DNA from: a virus
DNA length: 40,327 nucleotides
IMG/VR virus record: IMGVR_UViG_3300022222_000005
Location: 1 to 40,327 of that record
Reading direction: 5' to 3' (one strand)
Numbering within the stretch: the stretch's first letter is position 1; each line of letters opens with the position of its first letter. Shown piece after piece: positions 30,237 through 35,848 of this stretch. The position numbers were made by a program, and so were the translations under genes. Under the pieces are notes generated by a model that was not told the DNA's origin, did no database searches, and worked only from the letters and a program-made list of their open reading frames with translations.

Positions 30237-30563
30237 GAGCGTCTTCTGATTATGAGTCAGGCGAGGTACTGCTCCTCCACCGCATTGTTGAACGCACGTG
30301 GGGAGATACAAAAAGGCAAGAAACCTATTTGTCCTCCTTAGCTTTCGCTTGGAATGTCCTACATGGCTCTGCAGAACCAAGTAGGAAAGCAATACGGCAG
30401 TCGCGACTTAGGTTCTTATCCCTAAATCACGCTGAGGCATTCTTTGTTGTCATCCCCCCAGGCGCGGTCGAGCGATGATGAGGGACCATGCTTCCAAGTA
30501 GTAATTGGAAAGCCCCCCATTGGGCATCAGACCGAAATCATGTAGCCCCCATCATTGCTCGAC
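30237..30563 (-). ncRNA. large structured RNA candidate (~330 nt)
   Basis: No convincing coding frame on the minus strand. The minus-strand RNA folds into a chain of strong elements. Domain 1 (30467-30563) has its ends paired over 14 positions (GTCGAGCAATGATG with CATCATCGCTCGAC, one mismatch) and contains a UUCCAA/UUGGAA hairpin. Hairpin 2 (30391-30441) has 11 consecutive pairs plus extensions. Hairpin 3 (30341-30390) is closed by GCTTTC/GAAAGC; hairpin 4 is 30302-30337; hairpin 5 is 30274-30303; then an outer GAGC/GCTC helix reaches 30237. Most non-Watson-Crick positions are G-U on the minus strand and A-C on the plus strand, so the minus strand is the RNA. A TATAAT box ends 8 bases before the first base of domain 1. 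It recalls the large ornate phage RNAs found near tRNAs (GOLLD, ROOL), but I cannot assign a class. Confidence 0.65.
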
Positions 30564-30583
30564 TTTACTTATTATACTATACT
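30555..30583 (+). promoter_or_regulatory. plus-strand promoter for a short RNA
   Basis: TTGCTC (30555-30560), 17 bases, TATACT (30578-30583) is a reasonable sigma70-type promoter. It points rightward and overlaps the minus-strand promoter of the structured RNA. A terminator follows about 100 bases downstream with no ORF between. Confidence 0.4.
30571..30576 (-). promoter_or_regulatory. -10 box for the structured RNA/late arm
   Basis: On the minus strand TATAAT (30576 to 30571) is followed after AAGTAAA by the G at 30563 that opens the 14-position closing helix of the structured RNA, an ideal -10 to start distance. The -35 region is weak (TTAAAC at 15 bp). A second TATAAT lies at 30619-30624. 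Confidence 0.55.
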
Positions 30584-30589
30584 CCTGCT

Positions 30590-30701
30590 TGGTTTAAGGT
30601 AGTTACAAACAGTTTATTATTATAACACATTTTTAGACAAGTAGTGTTTGTTCCACAACATGGAAACAAGTAGGAAGGAGACCGGGTCAACCGGTCTTTT
30701 T
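30590..30701 (+). ncRNA. possible ~110-nt plus-strand small RNA
   Basis: The interval lies between a plus-strand promoter (TTGCTC-17-TATACT) and a strong terminator, holds no ORF, and contains inverted repeats (AACAC ... GTGTT; TTCCA-CAACA-TGGAA at about 30651-30665). It would run convergent to the minus-strand RusA gene that ends at 30703. Inference from sequence signals only. Confidence 0.35.
30680..30701 (+). terminator. rho-independent terminator
   Basis: GACCGG-GTCAA-CCGGTC (30680-30696) is a perfect 6-bp GC-rich stem followed by TTTTT on the plus strand. It stops plus-strand transcription before it enters the end of the RusA gene. On the minus strand it lacks a downstream U-tract. Confidence 0.8.
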
Positions 30702-30702
30702 C

Positions 30703-31047
30703 CTATGCATGCCACACAGTCAAGGTCAATCCTTCGTTTCCTTTCTCGTATACTTTAGTAATACGCAAGTCAACAATCTGCCCGTCGTCTTCCCATAGTA
30801 TTCCTGTCATAGAGTCAAGTAGACTTTTGATATTATCTACATCATGGTTTCTTCTACTGCCCCACCTTAAAGCAACCAGTACTCTGAGTTCAGCCACTAA
30901 TGGGCTTCCTCTATATTGCGACCGTGCTTCCCATGACATAGCATCCTTAGCTATCCTTGCTTTAGGTGCGACGTGCTTACGAGCTCCAAAACCGTGATAC
31001 AGGGAGTTTGTAGTCGGCGGCATGGTAGTCAGCGATACAGTGACCAA
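30703..31047 (-). CDS. rusA: RusA-family Holliday junction resolvase
   Basis: RusA pattern: first strand VTVSLTTMPPTTNSLYHGFG (equivalent to the PPSNN motif region), then DVDNIKSLLDSMTGILWEDD with the metal-binding Asp residues and the conserved Lys, and a final strand QIVDLRITKVY. It cleaves four-way junctions during recombination or before packaging. I propose TTG 31047 because the first beta strand lies before the first nearby ATG (31023). Longer starts (31170, 31152) add a basic segment overlapping the HNH gene. Family call is firm; start is uncertain. Confidence 0.85.
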   Translation of the reverse strand: MVTVSLTTMPPTTNSLYHGFGARKHVAPKARIAKDAMSWEARSQYRGSPLVAELRVLVALRWGSRRNHDVDNIKSLLDSMTGILWEDDGQIVDLRITKVYEKGNEGLTLTVWHA

Positions 31048-31313
31048 TTCTTTCTTGGATACTTCGACAATTCCTCTGGTGTTGCTCTCTCTACTGCTAT
31101 TCTTTCTGACTCTTTTCGAAACTGCGTTATGTGTACGTGGTGTTCGTGGCATGTTGGAAGTATAGCCCATTTTTCATTCACTTGTTTTCCTGCATAAATA
31201 AATACGTGGTCGAACTCTATTCGACCACCGCACTGAACTGATTCGTGAACACAAACAGAATAGAAAGGGTCGTCAGCCATTTCTTTCCGCATTTTTAATG
31301 GTATAGGTCTCAT
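31029..31313 (-). CDS. HNH endonuclease-like protein, 94 aa
   Basis: ATG 31313 overlaps the upstream stop as ATGA. The core has SVCVHESVQCGGRIEFDHVF (Cys pair and the DH of the HNH), WAILPTCHEHHVHITQF (second Cys and the HH), and a C-terminal RATPEELSKYPRKNW. It probably nicks or cuts DNA with one metal ion. HNH proteins near terminase genes can assist packaging; this one is transcribed toward TerS but separated from it by the structured RNA and tRNA. Confidence 0.75.
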   Translation of the reverse strand: MRPIPLKMRKEMADDPFYSVCVHESVQCGGRIEFDHVFIYAGKQVNEKWAILPTCHEHHVHITQFRKESERIAVERATPEELSKYPRKNWSLYR

Positions 31314-31642
31314 CCTCGAAGTCGCGCCCAAAATATACGGTTCCATCTTTCATGCGTCTGTGGTTTAGGACCTGCTTCCTCTGGCCACGGCCGCCCCACT
31401 TCGGATTCTAGAATACTCTTAAAACCATAAAGGTCTGGCGTGTTGATATGTGAAAGCATGTACCCAACACGACCCGCTGCCATCAGTCCTTTCCTGTCCT
31501 GAGCTCTTTCAACAAAATAACGAACCAAGTGTGCTCGCTCGCTGAGTGGTTTACCGTTCTTTCCTACAGGTATGTTGTTTCCAAAGAGTGTTGCAAGTTC
31601 TGATATAGGTCGTAGGTTTGATCCCTTCTCTTCTGTATACAT
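31310..31642 (-). CDS. hypothetical protein, 110 aa
   Basis: First gene of the short leftward operon. Basic and helical; begins MYTEEKGSNLRPISELATLF and has ERAHLVRYFVERAQDRKGLM in the middle and a Trp-rich end (HERWNRIFWARLRG). The layout suggests a nucleic-acid-binding partner, but no family is recognised. The ATG follows the A/T-rich leader ACCATATATTT. Confidence 0.6.
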   Translation of the reverse strand: MYTEEKGSNLRPISELATLFGNNIPVGKNGKPLSERAHLVRYFVERAQDRKGLMAAGRVGYMLSHINTPDLYGFKSILESEVGRPWPEEAGPKPQTHERWNRIFWARLRG

Positions 31643-31927
31643 AAATATATGGTTACGTGTGTATTAAAATGATGTCTTCATGTAAGACCTGAGGAAGAGT
31701 CACCCCCCTTACCCCCCGCACACTTTGTGAAGGATTGAGAAAGGAAGTGGTTCTTCCACACGTCTGACGTCTCCACGTTGAGCCATCGGAATGTAGCCCT
31801 GGCCTATGTTTACCGTCGCCTACCAGGTTAAACCCCCCGCGACATTTTTCCATTATACAACAGAGCCAAGGGAGAGTTACCAACACCTGTGCATAACTTG
31901 TGCACAATATGATATATAATGTACAGT
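31643..31927. promoter_or_regulatory. divergent intergenic region between the two genome arms
   Basis: About 285 bases separate the leftward operon (31642) from the rightward early arm (31928). It contains C-runs (31701-31717), a perfect palindrome TTGTGCACAA (31898-31907), a DnaA-box-like TGTGCATAA (31889-31897), and an A/T-rich end with the promoter at 31915. An 84-codon minus frame here is Cys/Arg-rich without family features and looks spurious. The region is a candidate control and perhaps origin site. Confidence 0.45.
31915..31927 (+). promoter_or_regulatory. early promoter giving a leaderless mRNA
   Basis: TATAAT (31915-31920) is followed by GTACAGT and then directly by ATG 31928. With the usual 7-base spacing transcription would start at or next to the A of the start codon. 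Similar elements (TATAATGTACA at 32250-32260 and GATAATATGTACA at 35003-35015) stand before other early genes. No clear -35 box. Confidence 0.55.
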
Positions 31928-32254
31928 ATGAAGCATAATCACAGAAAAGAGACGATTCAAAGGATACTCGATGAGCGACCTGATGGAAGGCTTGTAGCTA
32001 ACAAATACAAGGTGCTAGTAGGAATGCTCAAGAGAAGGTACAAAAGCTTGACCACGGTCGAGTATGGAACCCTGGTGGACATCGTATTTGATGCTGTACA
32101 AGGGAACAGGGAGTGGCAGATGTTGACAGAGGGCTACGACACAGAAAACAAGAAAGCATTGTCACAAGCGTGGAAGATAGAACAGGGGTATCACGACCTT
32201 CCACCAACAGTTGTCAACACTCCCCCTAGAAATATAGGTGGAGGTGGGATATAA
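31928..32254 (+). CDS. early protein, 108 aa, helical
   Basis: First gene of the rightward arm. MKHNHRKETIQRILDERPDG leads into a helical core (VLVGMLKRRYKSLTTVEYGT, LVDIVFDAVQGNREWQML) and ends with a Pro/Gly tail (PPRNIGGGGI). An ATG three codons earlier lies in the -10 box, so 31928 is preferred. It resembles small early regulators of unknown function. The stop overlaps the next promoter. Confidence 0.65.
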   Translation: MKHNHRKETIQRILDERPDGRLVANKYKVLVGMLKRRYKSLTTVEYGTLVDIVFDAVQGNREWQMLTEGYDTENKKALSQAWKIEQGYHDLPPTVVNTPPRNIGGGGI

Positions 32255-32296
32255 TGTACATATTATTCAATAACCCTCGCATTTGAATGAATCACA

Positions 32297-32533
32297 ATGG
32301 ACTCTAACAAAATAGAACCGGCTCGCTATTACTCAGTGCGTCAGCTTATGAAGATGAATGTTCTACCCTGGCGCAGCGCAATGACTATTGCAAAAGCGTT
32401 AAAGGAAGAGAGGTGGAAAGAAGTGTTTAGGCCAATGGTTGACCAGAAAGAAAAAAGCACACGAATGTACGTCAAAGGAGAAAGAATTCTGGAGTTCATC
32501 GAGGCTACACGCAGAGGAGATTTTAGTCAATAA
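32297..32533 (+). CDS. putative DNA-binding protein (excisionase-like), 78 aa
   Basis: YYSVRQLMKMNVLPWRSAMT followed by IAKALKEERW and a beta hairpin STRMYVKGERILEFIEATRR resembles the winged-helix layout of MerR/Xis-type small DNA-binding proteins, in which a bound helix pair is followed by a pointer strand and a final helix. It is preceded by its own TATAATGTACA promoter at 32250. No integrase is present, so a transcriptional role is more likely than excision. Confidence 0.55.
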   Translation: MDSNKIEPARYYSVRQLMKMNVLPWRSAMTIAKALKEERWKEVFRPMVDQKEKSTRMYVKGERILEFIEATRRGDFSQ

Positions 32534-32544
32534 TAAACAAATCC

Positions 32545-32745
32545 ATGACAAAAGAGATGCACCCGTCTACAGTTAAGGTTCTTAAGTTTATTCAAAAGTT
32601 TTTCTGTGATGGAGAAGTTCTTGCGTATGACCGCATTGGAGAAAGGGTTGGTTTAAGCCGTGAAACCGTCCGCCGGCACGTGTTAAAGCTTGCAAAAAAG
32701 CGTCTAGTATCAGTTAAGGGTGGCCACATAAGCCGCGTCAAATAA
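32545..32745 (+). CDS. winged helix-turn-helix regulator, 66 aa
   Basis: A compact wHTH: helix TVKVLKFIQKFFCDGE, then AYDRIGERVGLSRETVRRHV (helix-turn-helix with the recognition helix SRETVRRHVLKLAKK), and a wing VSVKGGHISRVK. Such single-domain proteins control early phage promoters. It starts 11 bases after the preceding gene and ends 4 bases before dut. A candidate to bind the palindrome at 31898 or the TGTACA elements. Confidence 0.75.
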   Translation: MTKEMHPSTVKVLKFIQKFFCDGEVLAYDRIGERVGLSRETVRRHVLKLAKKRLVSVKGGHISRVK

Positions 32746-32749
32746 TTGT

Positions 32750-33160
32750 ATGAAAGTACGAGTTAGAGAGTTCGGCACTATGCCGACAAAGGTTCATGAA
32801 ACAGATGCTGGTTGGGACCTCTACGCACCGGAGGGTTTTACTGTTCCTGCTCAGGGATTCTCAAGCCGTATAAATCTAGGTGTAGGTTTTGAGATTCCAG
32901 TAGGATACGCTGGTTTTGTGATAGAGCGGTCGAGCCAAGGTAAAAAAGGTCTTGTGTCGGTAGGGCCAGTTGTAGACCATGGGTATACTGGCGACGTGCA
33001 TCTTACACTCTGTAACAACAGCAATGAAGAAGTAGTCTACGAAAAAGGCGACCGCGTCGCACAGCTAGTTGTGTCTTGTATTTCAACAGAGGCACTCGAA
33101 CAGGCGGATGAACTCGAAGGTGAGCGTGGTAACAATGGACATGGAAGCTCGGGCCGGTAA
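32750..33160 (+). CDS. dut: dUTP diphosphatase (dUTPase)
   Basis: All five motifs of trimeric dUTPases are visible: ETDAGWDLYA (1), IERSSQGKKG (2), GPVVDHGYTGDVH (3, catalytic Asp), GDRVAQLVV (4) and ERGNNGHGSSGR (5; the usual GFGSTG Phe is His here). It converts dUTP to dUMP, keeping uracil out of DNA and feeding the ThyA-family enzyme. 136 aa is normal. It overlaps the dCMP deaminase start. ATG follows AATAATTGT. Confidence 0.95.
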   Translation: MKVRVREFGTMPTKVHETDAGWDLYAPEGFTVPAQGFSSRINLGVGFEIPVGYAGFVIERSSQGKKGLVSVGPVVDHGYTGDVHLTLCNNSNEEVVYEKGDRVAQLVVSCISTEALEQADELEGERGNNGHGSSGR

Positions 33161-33650
33161 ATCAAACATCGGGCAAATGCTCGATGACCGTGCAGAACGG
33201 TTAGGAATGGAGGATGTTTGGATGGCAACAGCCAGGATGCTTGCTATGCGTTCAAAGTGCAAACGTCATAAAGTTGGTTGTGTTGTTACTGATTGGAAAA
33301 TGCGTCGGGTTCTTGGTAACGGATACAATGGCCGCGCGGCGGGTGTGGATGAAGAATGTCCGGGCACAGACCCCTGCTGCCTTCACGCAGAAGTGAACGC
33401 TCTTATTGCATGTGGTTCACTAGAACGTAACAAAGTTATGTTTGTTACAACCATGCCGTGTGAAAAGTGTGCAATGATGATAATCAACAGCGGTTTTAAG
33501 CGTGTGGTATACTCAGAAAAGCATCCAAAAACAGAGGGTGTTGAGTTGCTGGAGCGGGCTGGTCTCTTGGTAGCGCGCTACCGTCGAAGGGCCGAGCGTG
33601 CTGGAAGGACTAGACCGGTTGACTTAAGTGAAGAGGAACTACCAGAATAA
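33135..33650 (+). CDS. dCMP deaminase
   Basis: Zinc deaminase motifs: CLHAEVNAL (His-Ala-Glu) and MPCEKCAMM (PCxxC), with the substrate-site segment MRSKCKRHKVGCVVTDW before them and a Cys-rich CPGTDPCC insert. It converts dCMP to dUMP. The start is uncertain: 33135 overlaps dut by 26 bases, while ATG 33177 would lie 17 bases after it. The basic C-terminal tail (RYRRRAERAGRTRP) is extra to the family core. Confidence 0.9.
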   Translation: MDMEARAGKSNIGQMLDDRAERLGMEDVWMATARMLAMRSKCKRHKVGCVVTDWKMRRVLGNGYNGRAAGVDEECPGTDPCCLHAEVNALIACGSLERNKVMFVTTMPCEKCAMMIINSGFKRVVYSEKHPKTEGVELLERAGLLVARYRRRAERAGRTRPVDLSEEELPE

Positions 33651-33662
33651 ATAAATACATAT

Positions 33663-34139
33663 ATGGGACACGTTATTATTGAGGGGCTTGACAAAACAGG
33701 GAAAAGTACTCTTGCGCGTTTTCTGTCCGAAAAAACAGGAATGCCAATCAAAAAATTCTCGGCACCTAGCGCATACCAAGACCCTTCCGTAGAGTACATT
33801 GAATTTGTGGTTACTGCCCAATCTTGCATTGTGGACCGTATGCATCTCTCGGAAATGGCATATGGACCGGTCATGAGAGAGAAAACCACCGTAGAAGAAA
33901 ACATTCAACGTGTTATTGAAGGATTACTTGCAAAGCGCGGTTCTGTTGGTATATACTGTGAAGCAAATGCCGCTGTTTTGAGGGAACGCTTTATTGTAGA
34001 CAAAGAAGAGTTTCTTTCCCCAGACCAAATAACAAGTGTTCAGCACAACTTCGAAGAAGCGTTAAAAACAAGCAAGATGGAATGGATTCGTTACACAGTG
34101 GGCGATGATATGGAAAAAATATATGACAGGATTCGATAA
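33663..34139 (+). CDS. thymidylate/deoxynucleoside monophosphate kinase-like protein
   Basis: P-loop GLDKTGKST at residues 8-16 (thymidylate-kinase form), the DR motif in SCIVDRMHLSEMAYG, and a helical LID-like stretch (VLRERFIVDKEEF). At 158 aa it is shorter than bacterial Tmk (~210). It likely phosphorylates the dNMP made by the neighbouring ThyA-family enzyme, which might be a modified dCMP as with T4 gp1. ATG follows AATAAATACATAT. Confidence 0.8.
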   Translation: MGHVIIEGLDKTGKSTLARFLSEKTGMPIKKFSAPSAYQDPSVEYIEFVVTAQSCIVDRMHLSEMAYGPVMREKTTVEENIQRVIEGLLAKRGSVGIYCEANAAVLRERFIVDKEEFLSPDQITSVQHNFEEALKTSKMEWIRYTVGDDMEKIYDRIR

Positions 34140-34941
34140 ACAGTATACGGACACTGTCCGTCATATTCTTCAACAAACACCCGAACTTAATCAACGCACA
34201 AACCACGCGGTTCGGGCAGAGGTTGGAATGACTATACGAGTTGACCTTGAAAAAGAGGGTTTCCCCCTACTTTCTCTTAGGAAGATGCCTTGGTCGTTTA
34301 TACCAGAAATAATGTGGATGCTGTCAGGTGTCAAAGACCTCCACTGGTTGTCGCAACACACAAAGATATGGGACTCATTTGCAGAGACAGATGGCACCGT
34401 GACAGCAGCATATGGCATGCGGTGGCGTAGTACGTTTGGCGTTGACCAACTCGGCAATGTAATGGAGAAGCTAAGTATGGACCCCTCATCACGCCACGGG
34501 GTAGTGATGATGTGGGACCCTTCAACCGACCTTACTATTCCACAGAAGAACGTACCGTGTCCAGTAATGTTCACGTTAAACGTGATTCAAGGAAGGCTGA
34601 GTCTTCACTTGGTACTGCGGTCAAATGATATGGCGCTTGGCCACCCGACTGACATCGCAGGATTTGCTCTCTTAAACCATATTCTTGCACAAAAACTATC
34701 ACTTATTCCAGGAGTGTTAACTGTGTCAATCTCGAATGCCCATGTGTACGAGAACCAGGTTCTGCATATGGAAGAATTAATAGAGCGAACCACACAGACT
34801 GAAGAGGTCCGCTTGAAATTACCAGCTGATACATATGACCGAGCATGCGGCCTTGACCCTTCTCTTATTCGAGAAATTAAAAACGGTTTTTCGGGTTATT
34901 TTCCGGGCGAGACAATGAAAGACATTCCTATTGCGCTATAG
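34123..34941 (+). CDS. ThyA-family pyrimidine (hydroxy)methyltransferase, probable dCMP specificity
   Basis: 272 aa from ATG 34123. ThyA landmarks fall at the E. coli numbers: Cys146 (NVPCP), LRSND (Arg166, Ser167, Asp169), His207 and Tyr209 (NAHVYENQ), plus YGMRWR and IWDSFAE. The base-recognising Asn177 of thymidylate synthase is Asp here (GHPTDIAG), as in T4 dCMP hydroxymethylase (RSND...NDYAW); in L. casei TS the same change switches substrate to dCMP. His147 is also lost (Pro). The enzyme therefore probably makes 5-methyl- or 5-hydroxymethyl-dCMP rather than dTMP. It overlaps the kinase by 17 bases. Confidence 0.85.
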   Translation: MTGFDKQYTDTVRHILQQTPELNQRTNHAVRAEVGMTIRVDLEKEGFPLLSLRKMPWSFIPEIMWMLSGVKDLHWLSQHTKIWDSFAETDGTVTAAYGMRWRSTFGVDQLGNVMEKLSMDPSSRHGVVMMWDPSTDLTIPQKNVPCPVMFTLNVIQGRLSLHLVLRSNDMALGHPTDIAGFALLNHILAQKLSLIPGVLTVSISNAHVYENQVLHMEELIERTTQTEEVRLKLPADTYDRACGLDPSLIREIKNGFSGYFPGETMKDIPIAL

Positions 34942-35045
34942 TGTGTCATAACTTGCTGTCAACACTTGGACATTTAGGGTGTTTACTTGGTGTGCATACC
35001 GTGATAATATGTACAAGTGTCGATGATAAATAAATAAATAAATAT
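34942..35045 (+). promoter_or_regulatory. intergenic promoter region before the small-gene cluster
   Basis: No ORF. GATAATATGTACA at 35003-35015 resembles the other two early promoters (TATAATGTACA). Upstream lie TTTACT (-35-like, 15 bp away) and inverted repeats (TGTC ... GACA; AACAC ... GTGTT). A run of ATAA repeats leads into ATG 35046. Confidence 0.45.
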
Positions 35046-35174
35046 ATGAATGGAGCATTAGTGAATCCGTATTGTATTTTCACTCGTCATGATGACGATG
35101 AGGAAGTCGAAGAAGAGAAAGAGCTTGACGGTCTCGACCGTGAAGAGTATATGGAATACTTAAACTCTGTATGA
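35046..35174 (+). CDS. acidic 42-aa protein
   Basis: ATG 35046 to TGA 35172-35174. After MNGALVNPYCIFTRH there is a run of Asp/Glu (DDDEEVEEEKELDGLDREEY). The stop overlaps the next ATG. Strong acidity suggests a DNA-mimic or a binding partner of basic host proteins, but this is speculation. Leader is ATAAATAAATAAATAT. Confidence 0.6.
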   Translation: MNGALVNPYCIFTRHDDDEEVEEEKELDGLDREEYMEYLNSV

Positions 35175-35353
35175 GAAACTTCACACCTCTTCTGAAAGTA
35201 GAGATTCTACGTGGTAATCCTCTCATTACCACATTCGGAGAAAAGATGAGCGTAGAAATGAAGTCGACTGAAGAGCTTATGGGCTGGATTATATTCGGAG
35301 ATACAAAGCAAAAAAGCTTTTTATTTCAGCTAGATAACAAAAATATCTTCTAG
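35171..35353 (+). CDS. hypothetical protein, 60 aa
   Basis: Coupled to the acidic gene by an ATGA overlap. Reads MRNFTPLLKVEILRGNPLIT then a beta/alpha mix (MSVEMKSTEELMGWIIFGD) and ends QLDNKNIF. Soluble, no family. It ends one base before the stop-ATG leader of the next membrane protein. Confidence 0.55.
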   Translation: MRNFTPLLKVEILRGNPLITTFGEKMSVEMKSTEELMGWIIFGDTKQKSFLFQLDNKNIF

Positions 35354-35354
35354 T

Positions 35355-35507
35355 ATGTTAACACTCAAAATATGTGCAAGTATAGTTCTTATTGCAGTTA
35401 TTGCAATCGCAGCAATAGAAGTTCATTCTGTTGCCGGAATGTTTCACTCTATAACAATTGCAGTTATGGCTTTATTTGCACTGGCAGTAATGCATCTATC
35501 CCGTTGA
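35355..35507 (+). CDS. small membrane protein, 50 aa
   Basis: ATG 35355 to TGA 35505-35507. Two hydrophobic helices (ICASIVLIAVIAIAAIEV and ITIAVMALFALAVMHL) with a short polar link (HSVAGMFHS). Located one base after the preceding stop and one base before the next ATG, so in a tight early operon. Early membrane proteins often act in superinfection exclusion; no direct evidence here. Confidence 0.6.
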   Translation: MLTLKICASIVLIAVIAIAAIEVHSVAGMFHSITIAVMALFALAVMHLSR

Positions 35508-35508
35508 C

Positions 35509-35694
35509 ATGGCTTACTACTTGCTCTCAGGAAATGTAAGGCGCAAAGGGAAGTCCTATCAACAAGACCTTGAAGCGATTCGAATGGAAGCTACCAGTCT
35601 TCACGCAGCGATTGGGAAAGGTTCTAGGGAATGCCACAAACTCTTTAGGGGTGAACGGCTAGAGAAAATGACTATTACTGCCGTGCGACTATAA
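35509..35694 (+). CDS. hypothetical protein, 61 aa
   Basis: Basic, helical (YQQDLEAIRMEATSLHAAIG), starting MAYYLLSGNVRRKGKSY and ending KMTITAVRL. It follows the membrane protein stop by one base. No recognised domain. Confidence 0.55.
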   Translation: MAYYLLSGNVRRKGKSYQQDLEAIRMEATSLHAAIGKGSRECHKLFRGERLEKMTITAVRL

Positions 35695-35712
35695 AAATAA
35701 ATATATAAATCT

Positions 35713-35847
35713 ATGACAAAAGCATTTCAAGGTAAGAAGGAAAACGGCACGTGGGAGCAGTTTGAGTGGGACGGTAAAGAAGCGCCTACTACAGAAGAAA
35801 CTGGCTACGTAGAGGTTGAGGAGATTACTAATGATAGCACAATCTAG
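35713..35847 (+). CDS. acidic 44-aa protein
   Basis: ATG 35713 to TAG 35845-35847, leader AAATATATAAATCT. MTKAFQGKKENGTWEQFEWD is followed by an acidic tail (TTEETGYVEVEEITNDSTI). It ends one base before the nuclease ATG. Function unknown. Confidence 0.55.
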   Translation: MTKAFQGKKENGTWEQFEWDGKEAPTTEETGYVEVEEITNDSTI

Positions 35848-35848
35848 T

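Noticed and set aside
30047-30478. 143-codon plus-strand frame
   Set aside because: Its first half is antisense to the zinc-ribbon ORF and its second half covers the strongly structured RNA; the minus-strand G-U pattern favours RNA. Its second half is the main alternative to keep in mind.
31029-31170. Long N-terminal extension of RusA (start 31170)
   Set aside because: The extra residues are basic low-complexity sequence lying over the HNH gene; RusA-type proteins begin at the first beta strand, which starts near 31047.
31653-31907. 84-codon minus-strand frame in the divergent region
   Set aside because: Cys/Arg/Thr-rich composition, no domain, overlaps promoter and palindrome; looks like chance.
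32297-32533. Integration module (excisionase beside a tRNA attachment site)
   Set aside because: No integrase or recombinase is present and no second copy of a tRNA end was seen; the small protein is more likely a regulator.
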